Shown here: piece by piece, positions 39,007 through 50,830 of the stretch
Layout: each line of letters opens with the position of its first letter
How positions within the stretch are numbered: the stretch's first letter is position 1
Source of the DNA: Azolla pinnata
Taxonomy: Eukaryota; Streptophyta; Polypodiopsida; Salviniales; Salviniaceae
Length of the DNA stretch: 51,676 bases
Direction: 5' to 3'
NCBI GenBank assembly: GCA_037176905.1
Contig: JBBBWG010027956.1
Coordinates: forward strand, 2,208 to 53,883
The notes under the pieces: generated by a model
What the model saw: the letters and a program-made list of their open reading frames with translations, nothing else
Told to the model about the DNA's origin: nothing
The model's database searches: none
Made by a program: the position numbers and the translations under genes

Positions 39007-41891
39007 AGATTTCAATCAACATAGAATTCTGATATCCATAACAAGCATACTATTTGGTGGGGTGTGGTCTCTCTCTCTCTCTCATTCTTGCTTGATGTAG
39101 GCTACATTTTGTGGTCTCCTATCATTCATTTTTTCTTTTCTCACCTCATCCGTGGTGGTGCCCAAGGTAACCGCTCCAGTTACTGCCTGGCCCCTACATA
39201 TAACCCCCAATATTCAAACATCTACTAACAATAGCTTCAAAAAAGCTCTTTTATGTAATGTATCTTCTAGCTTATATAGTAGCCCCCCCCTCCCTCCCTC
39301 TGGCAAAGACGACATTGAAAATGTACTCACCAAATCCTTTTCATTCCTAATGTTGTAAACTACAAAGAGTAAGTATCGAACTTGTTTTGCATCAATGCTA
39401 TAATATGCATCAAGAACGCATATATTTTCTCCTGCTTTATGTACACTAATGTCCATGTTTAGTATGGATTCTATTTATTCTTGTATGCAAATTAGCTAGA
39501 ATTCCTGGTATGAAACTGTTGACTCAGGATCCATCTTAAATATGGCGTATTGTTTCGTTTTCTGAGTTTTTGAAAGGACTTTTTTATGTGTTAGCACTGA
39601 GCTTTGTGTGTGCGACTGGTACTTTGACGATATAGCCGAGGCAGAAAGCCTGTATTCAAGAAGTCTCTATTCCAAAATCTCTCTCCCAAGAAGTAATACC
39701 ATATGGAATGTATTCTGTCGTATTTGTGCATGTTCAAAACATAGATGTAACATACAAGAATACGGCTCCAAATTCATCACACGAGAAGAGTTTGTTTTGG
39801 CGTTTTTCTTCCTTTTTCTTCAAAGCAGGCGATACTTTTTGTAACATTGAAGCCTCAGTAAAAATCCCATGGTAAATGACAAGCACGTGATTCCAAACTA
39901 AATAAATCATTTATTTAAGGGAACTAAAGCTCTTATACACAGCAACGCATATACGATCCTAATTTTTAGCAATTTACCAATTCTTAGTCACTTATCACCA
40001 ATCCCGTAAGCATGAAAATTAGTTAGATTGAGAGGTGATTATTTGTAATATCTGGTAAATGATCTCTGACTAAATGCTGTAAATGGCTATACATAGGTGC
40101 TGATTGATCACCCATACCTGATTAGCGAGAATGGCAAGTCATTAAGAATATTTTATGGGCAATGATGGATGATTTATGCATAGTTAATTATCAGTGCTCA
40201 ACCTTATTAATGATCTGTCGATTGAGTTAATGATTGCGATTGCTGACTAGTGGTTAATGGCTAATGGAAACAAATTTCTATATATAAGGTTTTTACGTTA
40301 AATTAAAAAAATATCATAAAAATTTTGAAATCCATCCATAACACAACAAGTTATTTTAAGCCTTCAAAATTAGAAATTACAGGATAGCAAAGGGTTACGT
40401 AAATAAAATGTTATCTAAATGCATCCATATAAACTTTATCAAAACAAAATGGAATGACTGTCTTAATTGTTAAATCTGCTTATAACCTAATCTACATATT
40501 CTATAACAGAAAATAATTTTTTAATATTTATAAGCACAAACTTCATCCGCTATTCAAGATTAGAACCTGAATTTCTTTTTATTACCAAAAAAAGGGGGTA
40601 ACTTTCTGTGATTTTAGGTGATTTCTTTTATGGATTCTTGAAATCGTAAGCCTTTTTTGGTAGTTCTCCCCAAATGTGACGCCTAAAGCTATCAATGATT
40701 TTGAGGCTCAAGTTTTACTGACCCCTAAATGTGATCTGTGAAACGGGTCCACCCAATGCGGTTCATTGCACCATTCAATTCAACCCTAAAACCTGATCGA
40801 CCATTTACATGCCGGTTTAGGAATTGCTCGTGTAAAATATCAGTACAAATGGTGTGCATGGATGATGATGATCGATAGTCACGTAAAGCAGAAGCTGTCT
40901 CATGAATCATAAACCACTTTGACTTGAGCGCTTTCATGAAACGCAACCCGAACTGATTTCACGGTGACAGGAAATATGATGAATCTCAGCTCGAATGGAT
41001 TTGCTAAAATGGAAGGGTCAGCATCAAGTAAAAATCCCTAAGTGTGTAATCCAGCTTTCAAATGTTTCTCGAGCATCATCTCATGCTCAGTGAACCCTGA
41101 AACCCCCAAGAATTTTGTCATTATATAGATCCTAAACCGGCACTATGGCAAACTTCAAACACCAGTCGCACATCATCTGCGATGGGATCAACGCTAAGTG
41201 GTTATATATAAATCAGGTTTTAAGATACAAGAAAAGGATCTGCAAAGGCTTTACCACAAGACCTAGATTTGTTGATTAATATCAACTGGCTTAATGACAA
41301 TAGATGTATAAATGATGATTTTTAAAAAACTTTGGCCATGAAACTGTAATTACAAAAGTGCAAATTTGAGCTCAGCATTTGTCTGCAACTTCCCTTCTTT
41401 TTGTGGATCCTCCTGCTCATGTTTTTTTGCCCATAAACATCGAAACCAAAATTGGACATGATTGTAATCTAACAAAAAATACAATACATATCCTAGTGAT
41501 TATTCATATACACAAACACATTTTCTTTTTATATTTCCTTTTATACCACTACATACCACCAAAGGTTCGCGGATCGAGCAGATTTGCTCTTTGTCCCGAG
41601 AAGTACTCTAAAAATAATTCACCAAAAGAAAACAGAAACTCATGCGCACCTGTAACAGATTGTCCAATGTCAAGCACTGTCTGAAACACTTCAGACTACC
41701 AAAGAAACCTCGAAAGCATTCCTTGGGAAACTTTAGATGGAATGGCATCACGCATCTTCCAAGCATGCTCCATGAGTCTTGTGTATTGTGCTCATTACTC
41801 ATAACCAGAGGTTATTTTTTGAGATTCAAAGAACATTTTACACTGTTCGAAGTACTATAGTTGTTGGAGCTCTCCGACAGATTGTTCCCAT

Positions 41892-42055
41892 GAATAGATT
41901 AAATGGAGCATCAAAACCTCTTCACAACGACATAGGAGAGCCTGCCTCATAATCATAGGAGAATAGATTAAATGGCATCTCCTTGGCACAAATAGATTAA
42001 ATGGAGCATCAAACCTCTTTACAATGACATAGGAGAGCCTGCCTCATAATCACTG
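41892..42055. repeat. Direct repeat of about 63 bp
   Basis: AATAGATTAAATGGAGCATC followed by CATAGGAGAGCCTGCCTCAT occurs at about 41,894 and again about 99 bp further right, with a few mismatches. The 38 bp between also contain a third AATAGATTAAATGG. This looks like a local tandem duplication. Confidence 0.85.
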
Positions 42056-42776
42056 CAGCAGGAATCAAACTTGAGCCCATCAAGGATCATGAATGAAAGA
42101 CGTAAATGATTATCGATTTAACTCAATGGGCACATGGCCTGGTACCCAATGGTACACAATGCAAGAGCATATGATGGAAGAGAATCCTCATTACAATCTA
42201 CACCAACCACAAGAAATTATCCATGCCATAACCGTTCCAGATGTGATAGAGAAAATAAATACCCATTTAAAACGAATCTTCTGAACTTCCTTCCCTTGCT
42301 CTTCACAGTTATCATATCCTCATCGATGAAGCAAAAGGATACAAAAGAAATGGCCACATCTTTTGTCAGGATATTCAATGAACTGTAAGATCCACAGAAG
42401 TTTGGCGTACATCATGACTAGTAACTCATAAAACAGATTCCTTCCATTGCAGAATCCACTCGGAACATCCCATTCTGACAATGTATAATCAGCTGTTGTG
42501 ACACTGGATAATGCCTCTTTCTAGAGTTCCATAAACATAAAATTAAATACTTACAAGAGCTTTAGTGGTACTCCATGGGATAAACGTTTCATTATGATCC
42601 ACCAAAGAGTCCTTTCCACGTAAATCATCTTAGAATAGGAAATCACCAGCTCTACACACCCAAAAAGTAACTTCCTACATCCTGACACGGGTCTTCTCAC
42701 CTTCTCAAACAGAATTGATAGTTACTTGCCATGCCGTGTTGCAAATTGAGAGAGCATTAGGAAGATATTCATTGAT

Positions 42777-45700
42777 TTACTGGCCACGATATGCAGCAGT
42801 ATATTTGATGATACCAGCATTCTCTTCCAAATGTGATAATTTTGACATACCAACAATGGTAGTTGTGACACCTGGTGTATTCCTAGCGAATTGTAGAGCA
42901 CATTGTGCATCTGTCCGGAGGTCTCCAAGCTCTGGGAATTTATCTTTCACATTTTGGGATAAACCTTCGACAAGAGTTCCCTATTACCCAAAAGATAAAA
43001 AATAGTTTAAAGGCCATCACGAAGAACTTGTCAACTATTAGTAGTATACACAACCCAACAATCAGATGTAAGTCAAAACCACTCAAGTGTCAGTCCACCA
43101 GCTTCAGGACTTATTTACGCTTAACATAGCAGATCTTACCGTGAGCACTCATCACAAGTACTTTGTTTGGCTTTTATGAACATATAAACCAAAGGTACAT
43201 TTAGAAAGCTAGCTTGGGATTTCCTGCTTCATATCTTCAGATAAATCTTTGGTATGACTATAGAGCCTTCAAGTAGAAATTTTTAAATATTTCTGAGGAG
43301 GCAGTACAAGAGATAATAAATCCTGGAGAAGTATATTGGCCTAGGAACATGTTAAGAAAGACCTTCGATAAAAGAAGGTCCTATGAATCATGAGAAATCA
43401 ATCAAGATATTAAATGATAAGGAGTAACAGCACCTATGATAGGTCTACTAGCAGGTGGACCACCTAGACTATAGATGATAATGGTCTAGATATAGAATTC
43501 ACAACCATACTGTTCATCCTTCTCTTTAATGTAGAAGTTAAAATCGCTGTGAGGAAAGAGCTTGAATCTGTAGATCACAAAATCCTCTCATCTTTAGCCA
43601 TTCTTATTTCTAGATACTAATTATTTTGGTTTGTTGCTCTCAAATAACAGACACTAATGCAAGATGTTCTCTCGGCAGGTGTTATTTCTAATTATAGTTA
43701 TTTTGGTTTGTCATTCTCAAAGATGTAAGATGTAATCTCTCAATAGGTCTCATGGATCACTGTAGCCTTTAAGAAACATAAATAGTATCTTCCTTTCTAG
43801 TCACAAATCTTATCTGTGTTCAAGCTTATCACTATGGCTACACTGTGAGCAACAACATTTCCTTGTAACATGGCTTTTGTGTTACTTAATTGCAATTATA
43901 AGGTTCAATGGACATACTAACCTGAAAGAATGGTGCAGATGTTACAACATTGAGACCAAGATGGGCAGCAGCATGCAAGAGAGGAAGTCTTCTACCCCTG
44001 ATGTTCTGTACAGGTGTACTAGCAACTTCTTGCAAATGTAAGTTGAGGGGTACCATGAGAACTTTGAAATGATGATCCTCACCTCCTGTATATGCATACA
44101 CATTTACACATGTCATTTATCAAAAGGTTGACGAAAAAGCAGCGAGTATGCTTACTTTGAAAAAAACTCCAAACACCAAATCTTCTATCCTTCAATTTTT
44201 GTTTATTCCCCAAATGTTCCTGATCAACCCTAGAAAGAGAGATGAGAATGAATTGACCACAAAATTGAACAAACACAAGGGAATTGATCAAGGGAATTCG
44301 GGGAATAAAGAAGGAAGAACTGGTTGTCAAAGTTTGGAATTCATCCTTAGTGTCAACAAGCATTACCAGCAGCATCCTTTGCAAAGTTCACCAGTTCTTC
44401 AAGCTGTAGATAGTTTCTACCACCAGAAGTCACCTTAAAAGCATGCCAAGTTGCTAACCCATACATGGATATAAGACCATCAGTTACAGCTTTTTCAAGC
44501 GATTGAAACAAGGTCTTTATTCTTGACAGGACAGTCTGCCGGGAGACAATGTCAAGCTCCATCTCTGGGTTATGAAGGAAGTAGCAATCAATAGTTTTGA
44601 TCCCCAAATTCCTTCTGCTCGTTTCCAGCTGAATCATACAATGACCATTTCTCTTTCTCACAACCAAACTGTGCACTCTCAATTATGACATTCATTAACA
44701 AAGTTCTTAAGCATACTTATTGAAGGATGTAACATGTGAAAATGTTTACTTTTTGGTCTCACAGGTCATATTTGACCTTCAAACACAATATTATAACCTA
44801 TATATCCATCCAATCTATCTATCAATCCTCTAACAAGTAAGCCAGCATGTTGCAGTCTCTATTTTGATTCTTACCTGATTCATTATAAATGGAACCGAGA
44901 GGCAGTGCACACCTCCAACAAATTCATCCCACTGAAAAAGGCCCGTTTTGACATATTTCTCCTCGACATGAGTTCGAGGTTCAACCTTCTCTCTGTAATC
45001 GTAAGAGATAAATCCTCCCTTCGAGCAAATAATGACTTCATTCCTCTTAATAATTCCTTCGTTCAAAGCTTGTTTCAGGGCTCTTCCAACAGCACGCTCA
45101 CTTCTCATGCTGCGATAATTACTTGCCCTACCAAACATTCAAACATATTCAAAAATTACAATTGATTGGGCTGGAAAAACAGCCTGTCCTCCATAGACAT
45201 TGTAAGAAAAGCGATCATTCTCTCTAGAAATTTGTAGTGATGTTAAAAGATGTATGGAAAACATTAGCACTGTGTGGATATTTGTAGTAATGATATCAGT
45301 TGTATAGAAACAAATTTTCTCTGAATTGAGCCGTCAGAATAAATACAAGTTGTAGGAAAGAACTTACGTATCAATAAAATTAATACCACGCTTGAATCCT
45401 CCTATTATCGTACTGATATACCCACGGTCGACCTCTTCATTCTCACTACCTCCAGAAGTTCCAATACCAAGAGAAGAAATGTTGAGATCACCAAGATTGC
45501 CTCCAACTTTAAGCATTCTAAAGTGACCAGGCCCTGAAGAATATAACCAGGGAGAACTAAAAGATCAAAATTTGGTCATAAACAACTACCAAAATCATCA
45601 TGGCTAATCTACCATTCGCATTCGTGATTCGAATTAACATTCAAACTGATCGAGCCGTTGAGGAATGTAGGTAGAGATAACTAAAAGATCGAAAGTTCAT

Positions 45701-47071
45701 TATTAGCAACTGTCATGGAAACATTCCAAACCCACAAGTTGTATAAATCCTTTCGAAAACATTCTAAAGTGACCAGATCTAGGAGAACTTGGAGGAAGCT
45801 AAACTAAAAGATCAAAAACTTGTCATAACCAACCATTGTAGCATCGTTTTAGATCTAAACTCTGTGTAGTATCATCTCCATTAACAGTCAAAAATGGTCA
45901 GGAGCTGTGAAGAGTGGTAGATAGGGATAACTAAAAGATAGAAAAAATTTCATATCCAACTATTGCAATCTAAATCTACAACTATTGTATCCATAATCTC
46001 GATTGACATTCTAAAGTGATACAGGAAACATAAAGAATGTAGATAAAGATAATTAAAATATCAAAATACCATCATAAAACAGCTATTGCAGTGATTCCAA
46101 ATCTCCAATTTGCATCCATCATTCCAGTTAAGATAATAAAAATGACCTGGCCCAGAAGAATTACGATAGAGATAACTAGATAAAAGATAATCATAACTAA
46201 CTACTGTAACAAATTCCACAGCATCATTCCGAATATACAATTTGTATGCATCATTTAAATTAACTTGATAAAGCGATCATGCTGCGTAAAGAATGTAGAC
46301 AGATAAAAGCTATTGTTAAGTTCACGAGATCATTGCAGCCAACTGTACTAGCATCGTTCCAAAATTACGATTTGTATGCACCATTTCAATTAACATTCCA
46401 AAATGATCGTGTGATGTAAACAAGGGGGATAGAACTAAGAGATGAAAAGATAATCAATCATCATCAATCTTGATGTATTAATTCAGTCGTAATTCCACAA
46501 TATTGACAATGTCCTTACTGTTGAGCAGAAAAATCTTCAGGGCCTTGTGTGACACCAATGTTATACTGGTCGTGAGATAACAAAACGCTTACAAATTTAG
46601 AGAACTAAATGCTTACTATGATCAGGGCCTGAAAGATTGAGTCTTGGGAAAGACACCCAAGAATGAGACCGAGACGAGGGAAAAAGCGGGAGACAAACCG
46701 TAGCACGAGGAGGTTAACAACGATAGAAGTAAACCACAGAACCCAAAACGTGGCGGCCGAGGGACAGAAAGACAAAGACTCGTAAGGAAATAGCAAAAGA
46801 AGCAGAACACGGAGGAGGAGGAGGAGGAGCGGCACATTCCTGCGGCAGAACCGATGCGCTGCGCGTACTGCAGGGTTCCAGAGGGGTCAGCACGTCCGGG
46901 GATGAGGTCGCAAGGGACGGAGGAGTCGGCATTTGCTTCGGCGAGGGGGGGCTCTTCGGCGAGGGGCTGGGAGGAAGAGAAGGGAGATGACGGTCTGCAG
47001 CTGATGGTCGGAGGGAACAGGGAGAGCGCGCGTCTTCTGGTGGAGACGGCACGGGCCAGGGCCAGGGCCAT
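42777..47071 (-). CDS. Aldo/keto reductase family protein with transit-like N-terminus
   Basis: This is an NAD(P)H-dependent oxidoreductase of the aldo/keto reductase superfamily; the substrate is unknown. Exons in coding order: 47071-46852, 45533-45368, 45127-44875, 44628-44367, 44085-43922, 42980-42777; 1,269 nt, 422 residues plus stop, all phases consistent. The catalytic tetrad is visible: Asp128 (NFIDTA), Tyr133 (SNYR), Lys165 (ICSKGG) and His232 (YFLHNP). The C-terminal cofactor segment is about 392-401 (GVTTTIVGMS). An insertion between the Lys and His motifs (about 170-213, with YREKVEPRTHVEEKY) is longer than in compact AKRs. Residues 1-45 are rich in Arg, Ser and Ala with few acids at first, which suggests a plastid or mitochondrial transit peptide; that is inference. 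The start is the first ATG, directly preceded by a GCCATC hexamer run. Intron 1 (45534-46851) is filled by a 124-bp tandem array. The upstream flank is the telobox array. Confidence 0.9.
43601..43725. repeat. Two-copy local duplication in reductase intron 5
   Basis: Two diverged copies containing TTATTTTGGTTTGT and followed by CTCTCAAA or TTCTCAAA lie about 76 bp apart within the intron 43921-42981. Nothing else was recognised in this intron. Confidence 0.6.
45514..46510. repeat. 124-bp tandem array in reductase intron 1, overlapping the exon 2 acceptor
   Basis: Eight copies with an ACATTCTAAAGTGACC-like anchor begin at about 45,514, 45,634, 45,758, 45,882, 46,006, 46,128, 46,261 and 46,392, a period of about 120-133 bp. 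Each is followed by TAACTAAAAGAT-like and CATAACCAACTA-like strings. The leftmost copy covers the first 20 bp of exon 2 and its splice acceptor. Several intronic copies keep an acceptor-like AG at the matching place. Confidence 0.85.
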
Positions 47072-47073
47072 GG

Positions 47074-47098
47074 CGATGGCGATGGCGATGGCGATGGC
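47074..47098. repeat. GGCGAT hexamer run at the reductase start codon
   Basis: Four GGCGAT units (GCCATC on the coding strand) abut the start ATG. In frame they would encode Ile-Ala repeats, but there is no upstream ATG in that frame, so they sit in the 5' UTR. Confidence 0.85.
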
Positions 47099-47117
47099 GA
47101 GCTCCTCCCGTCCTCGC

Positions 47118-49082
47118 TGCTAAACCCTAGCTGTGGCAGAGACGCGGGTCTGATAAACCCTAGAAATCTCTGTTTCCTTTTTCTTTTGTATGTAGGGTTT
47201 AGGGTGGAGATTAGGGTTAGGGTTTAGGGTGGAGATTAGGGTTAGGGTTTCGGGTAAGAGATTAGGGTTAGGGTTTAGGGTAAGAGGATTAGTTAGTTCC
47301 TTGTTGATAAACCCTAGTTGTGGCAGACACGCGGGTCTTGTAAACCCTACAAATCTCTCTTTCCTTTTTCTTTTGTATGTAGGCTTTGGGTTGAGGGTTT
47401 AGGGTGGAGATTAGGGTTAGGGTTTAGGGTGGAGATTAGGGTTAGGGTTTAGGGTGGAGATTAGGGTTAGGGTTTAGGGTGGAGATTAGGGTTAGGGTTT
47501 AGGGTGGAGATCAGGGGTAGGGTTTAGGGAGGAGATTAGGGTTAGGGTTTAGGGTTGAGATTAGGGTTAGGGTTTAGGGTAAGAGGATTAGTTAGTTCCT
47601 TGTTGATAAACCTTGGCTGTGGCAGACACGCAGGTCTTATAAACCCTGCAAATCTCGCTTTCCTTTTTCTTTTGTATGTAGGCTTAGGGTTTAGGATAAG
47701 AGATTAGTTAGTTCCTTGCTAATGGACCCTAGGTGTGGCAAAGAAGCAGGTTTGAGAAACCCTAGAAATCTCTCTTTCCTTTTTCTTTTGTATGTAGGCT
47801 TAGGTTTGGGCTTTAGGGAGGAGATTAGGGTTAGGGTTTAGGGTAAGAGATTAGTTGGTTCCTCGCTAATAAACCCTAGTTGTGGCAGACACGCGGGTCT
47901 TATAAACCCTGCAAATCTCTCTTTCCTTTTCTTTTGTATGTGGGTTTAGGCTTTAGGCTTTAGGGTGGAGATTAGGGTTAGGGATTAGGGTAAGAGGATT
48001 AGTTAGTTCCTTGTTGATAAACCCTGGCTGTGGCCGAGACACGGGTCTGATGAACCCTAGAAATCTCTCTTTCCTTTTTCTTTTGTATGTAGGCTTAGGG
48101 TTGAGGGTTTAGGGTAGAGATTAGGGTTAGGGTTTAGGGTAAGAGATTAGTTAGTTCCTTGTTGATGAACCCTAGGTGTGGCAGAGACGCGGGTTTGAGA
48201 AACCCTAGAAATCTCTCTTTCCTTTTTCTTTTGTATGTAGGCTTAGGGTTGAGGGTTTAGGGTGGAGATTAGGGTTAGGGTTTAGGGTAAGAGATTAGTT
48301 GGTTCCTCACTAATAAACCCTAGTTGTGGCTGACACGTGGGTCTTATAAACCCTGCAAATCTCTCTTCCCTTTTTTTTGTATGTAGGTTTAGGGTTTAGG
48401 GTTTAGGGTGGAGATTAGGGTTAGGTTTAGGGTACGAGGATTGATTAGTTAGTTCCTTGTTGATAAACCCTAGTTGTGGCAGAGATACGGGTCTGATAAA
48501 CCCTAGAAATCTCTCTTTCCTTTTTCTTTTGTATGTAGGCTTAAGGTTGAGGGTTTAGGGTGGAGATTAGGGTTAGGGTTAGGGTTAGGGTTTAGGATGG
48601 AGATTAGGGTTAGGGTTTAGGATGGAGATTAGGGTTAGAGTTTAGGGAAGATATTAGGGTTAGGGTTTAGGGTAAGAGATTAGTTAGTTCCTCGCTAATA
48701 AACCCTAGCTGTGGCAGACACGTGGCTCTTATAAACCCTACAAGTCTCTCTTTCCTTTTCGTTTGTATGTAGGTTTAGGGTTTAGGGTTTAGGGTGGATA
48801 TTAGGGTTAGGGTTTTGGGTAAGAGGATTAGTTAGTTCCTTGCCGATAAACCCTAGTTGTGGCAAAGACGCGGGTATGATAAACCCTAGAAATCTCTCTT
48901 TCCTTTTCTTTTGTATGTAGGTTTAGGGTTTAGGGTTAGGGTTTAGGGTAAGAGATTAGTCAGTTCCTTGTTGATAAACCCTGGCTATGGCAAAGACGCG
49001 GGTTTGATAAACCCTAGAAATCTCTCATTCATTTTTCTTTTGTATGTAGGCTTAGGGTTTAGGGTGGAGATTAGGGTTTGGG
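47118..49082. repeat. Interstitial telomere-like array, about 148-bp unit with teloboxes
   Basis: The TGTGGCAGA-like anchor recurs at about 47,132, 47,319, 47,618, 47,734, 47,881, 48,029, 48,177, 48,325, 48,475, 48,710, 48,858 and 48,986; most spacings are 147-150 bp. Each unit holds AAACCCTAG, an ACGCGGGTCT-like string, a second AAACCCT, CTTTCCTTTTTCTTTTGTAT, and a variable TTAGGGTTTAGGG block. The TTTAGGG blocks are plant telomere-type but interrupted, so this is an interstitial satellite and not a chromosome end. It starts within 50 bp upstream of the reductase ATG, so it includes or is the promoter. Confidence 0.95.
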
Positions 49083-49880
49083 TTTCCCATGTTTTGTCTT
49101 TGGTTTTCTTTTATTTCGAATACGAGTCGGATCGAGTCCTCTTTTGGTGAGCGTTCTCCGCCCTTTGCGTTCTTTGCTCTGTGCTGTACAATTTGCATTC
49201 TACAGTTCGTGCTCTAGGTTCCATGTGTCCTGCGTTTTGCATTCTGCATCGTGCGTTGGGTGCTCTACATTCTCGTGTTATACAGTGAAATTTCCATATT
49301 GCAATGGTATAATATAATCACTTGGTTAGCCAAGTATACCACAATTCAGCACAACCATTTTTAGCTTGGCCTCTTAAGATAAATCCACGATAACTTTTGA
49401 TGATAAAGAGGGTGTAGCAACTGGCAAAGCAAGGGAAACGCATAATGTAGATGAGCTTTAAAATTTTGCATCCGACCAAACAGTCTAACAACTAACCATC
49501 GATAAGAAAGCAAATGGTCCGATATTTGCACGGCAGAATCTGGACAGTGCAATCCTCCCGAACAGAGGACACGCGGCACGAACGTTCGTTGTTTGACAGA
49601 AGATCAACACCGGGGAAGCGCTGCCCGGAGAAACGATAACGAGACTGGCGATCGTGACAGGAGGATCGGATGAAGCACACGACCTATTTATAGATGAACT
49701 TGTTGAGGCAGGGTTGACAAAAATAACCATGAACTTGAAACCTTGAATGCTTGCAGATCACATCGATCTTGGGCGAACACAGAAACGACATCTGAGTAGG
49801 CCAGTGCAGATGGACAGCGTGAGCTGCCCTAGGAAAGATAGGGTTGTTCCTGCTCTCTGCGTAGGATGCGGGGCCCAACA
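49083..49880. other. Region between telobox array and second minisatellite
   Basis: At 49,150-49,280 there are loose repeats of a GCGTTTTGCATTCTGC-like motif. At about 49,480-49,740 the sequence is more GC-rich, and the plus strand reads a protein-like stretch (LAIVTGGSDEAHDLFIDELV) after an acceptor-like GACAG. I do not recognise it and see no partner exons, so I make no gene call. Confidence 0.5.
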
Positions 49881-50830
49881 AATCGCCAAATTATCCCCGA
49901 CGGATCTCCAGATTCTCTCCCCCCAACGGATATCCCAATTCTCCCCTAACAAATCTCCATATTCTCCGCATAACAGGCCTCTAGATTCTCCGACAGATCT
50001 CCGAACTTTTCTCCCTGAAGGATCTTCTCAGATTCTCTAACAGATCCCCGAACTTTTCTCCCAAAAGGATCTTCTCAGATTCTCTAACAGATCTCCGGAT
50101 TCTCCCTGACGGATCTCCACGCTCTCCCCCCCAACGGATCTCCCAATTCTCCGCCTGACAGATCTCTAGATTCTCCGCATAACAGGCCTCTAGATTCTCC
50201 GACAGATCTCCGAACTTATTTCCCTGATGGATCTTCTCAGATTCTCTAACAGATCTCCGGATTCTCCCCGACGGATCTTCTCAGATTCTCTCCCCCCAAC
50301 GGATCTCCCAATTCTCCGCCTGATAGATCTCTAGATTCTTCGAATAATAGGCCTCCAAATTCTCCGACAGATCTCTGAACTTCTCCCCGACGGATCTTCT
50401 CAGATTCTCTAACAAATCTCCGGATTCTCCCCGAAGGATCTCCAAATTCTCTCCCCCCAAGGGAGCTCCTAATTCTCTGCCTGACAGATCTCTAGATTCT
50501 CCGCATAACATGCCTCTAGATTCTCCGACAGATCTTCGAACTTCTCCCCGACGGATCTTCTCAGATCCTCTAACAGATCTCCGGATTCTTACCCGACGGA
50601 TCTTCTCAGATCCTCCAATAGATCTCCGGATTCTTACTCGACGGATCTTCTCGGATTCTCTAACAGATCTCCGGATTCTCCCCGATGGATCTCCAGATTC
50701 GCCGACAGATCCTCGGATTCTCCCCGCGACGGATCCCCAGCTTCGTTCATAGATGTCCGGATTCTTGACGACGGATCTCCGGATCCCTCCAGATTCTTCG
50801 GATCTCCAGATCCCTCTAGATTCTTCGGAT
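49880..50830. repeat. Minisatellite of GACGGATCT/CAGATCTCCGGATTCTC units
   Basis: About 0.95 kb consists of alternating short units such as GACGGATCTTCTCAGATTCT and CTAACAGATCTCCGGATTCT, in higher-order groups of roughly 40-45 bp and larger. The minus strand stays open for 200 codons, giving an Arg/Ser/Gly/Glu-rich repeat (IRRSVGESGD-like). This is composition-driven and not called as a gene. Confidence 0.9.

Larger units (their letters stand above)
38962..42776. other. Intergenic region between the convergent bZIP and reductase genes
   Basis: About 3.8 kb holds the two 3' UTRs and no recognised gene. Most is AT-rich single-copy DNA. A direct repeat is at 41,892-42,055. Short CT (39,071-39,084) and C (39,286-39,293) runs occur. 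Frames of up to 101 codons show no family signature. Confidence 0.65.

Noticed and set aside
45514..46510. CRISPR array
   Set aside because: The regular spacing is a degenerate tandem repeat with no constant short repeat plus unique spacers, in a plant intron.
47118..49082. Chromosome end (true telomere)
   Set aside because: The TTTAGGG blocks are short, interrupted by a non-telomeric 148-bp unit, and flanked on both sides by other sequence.
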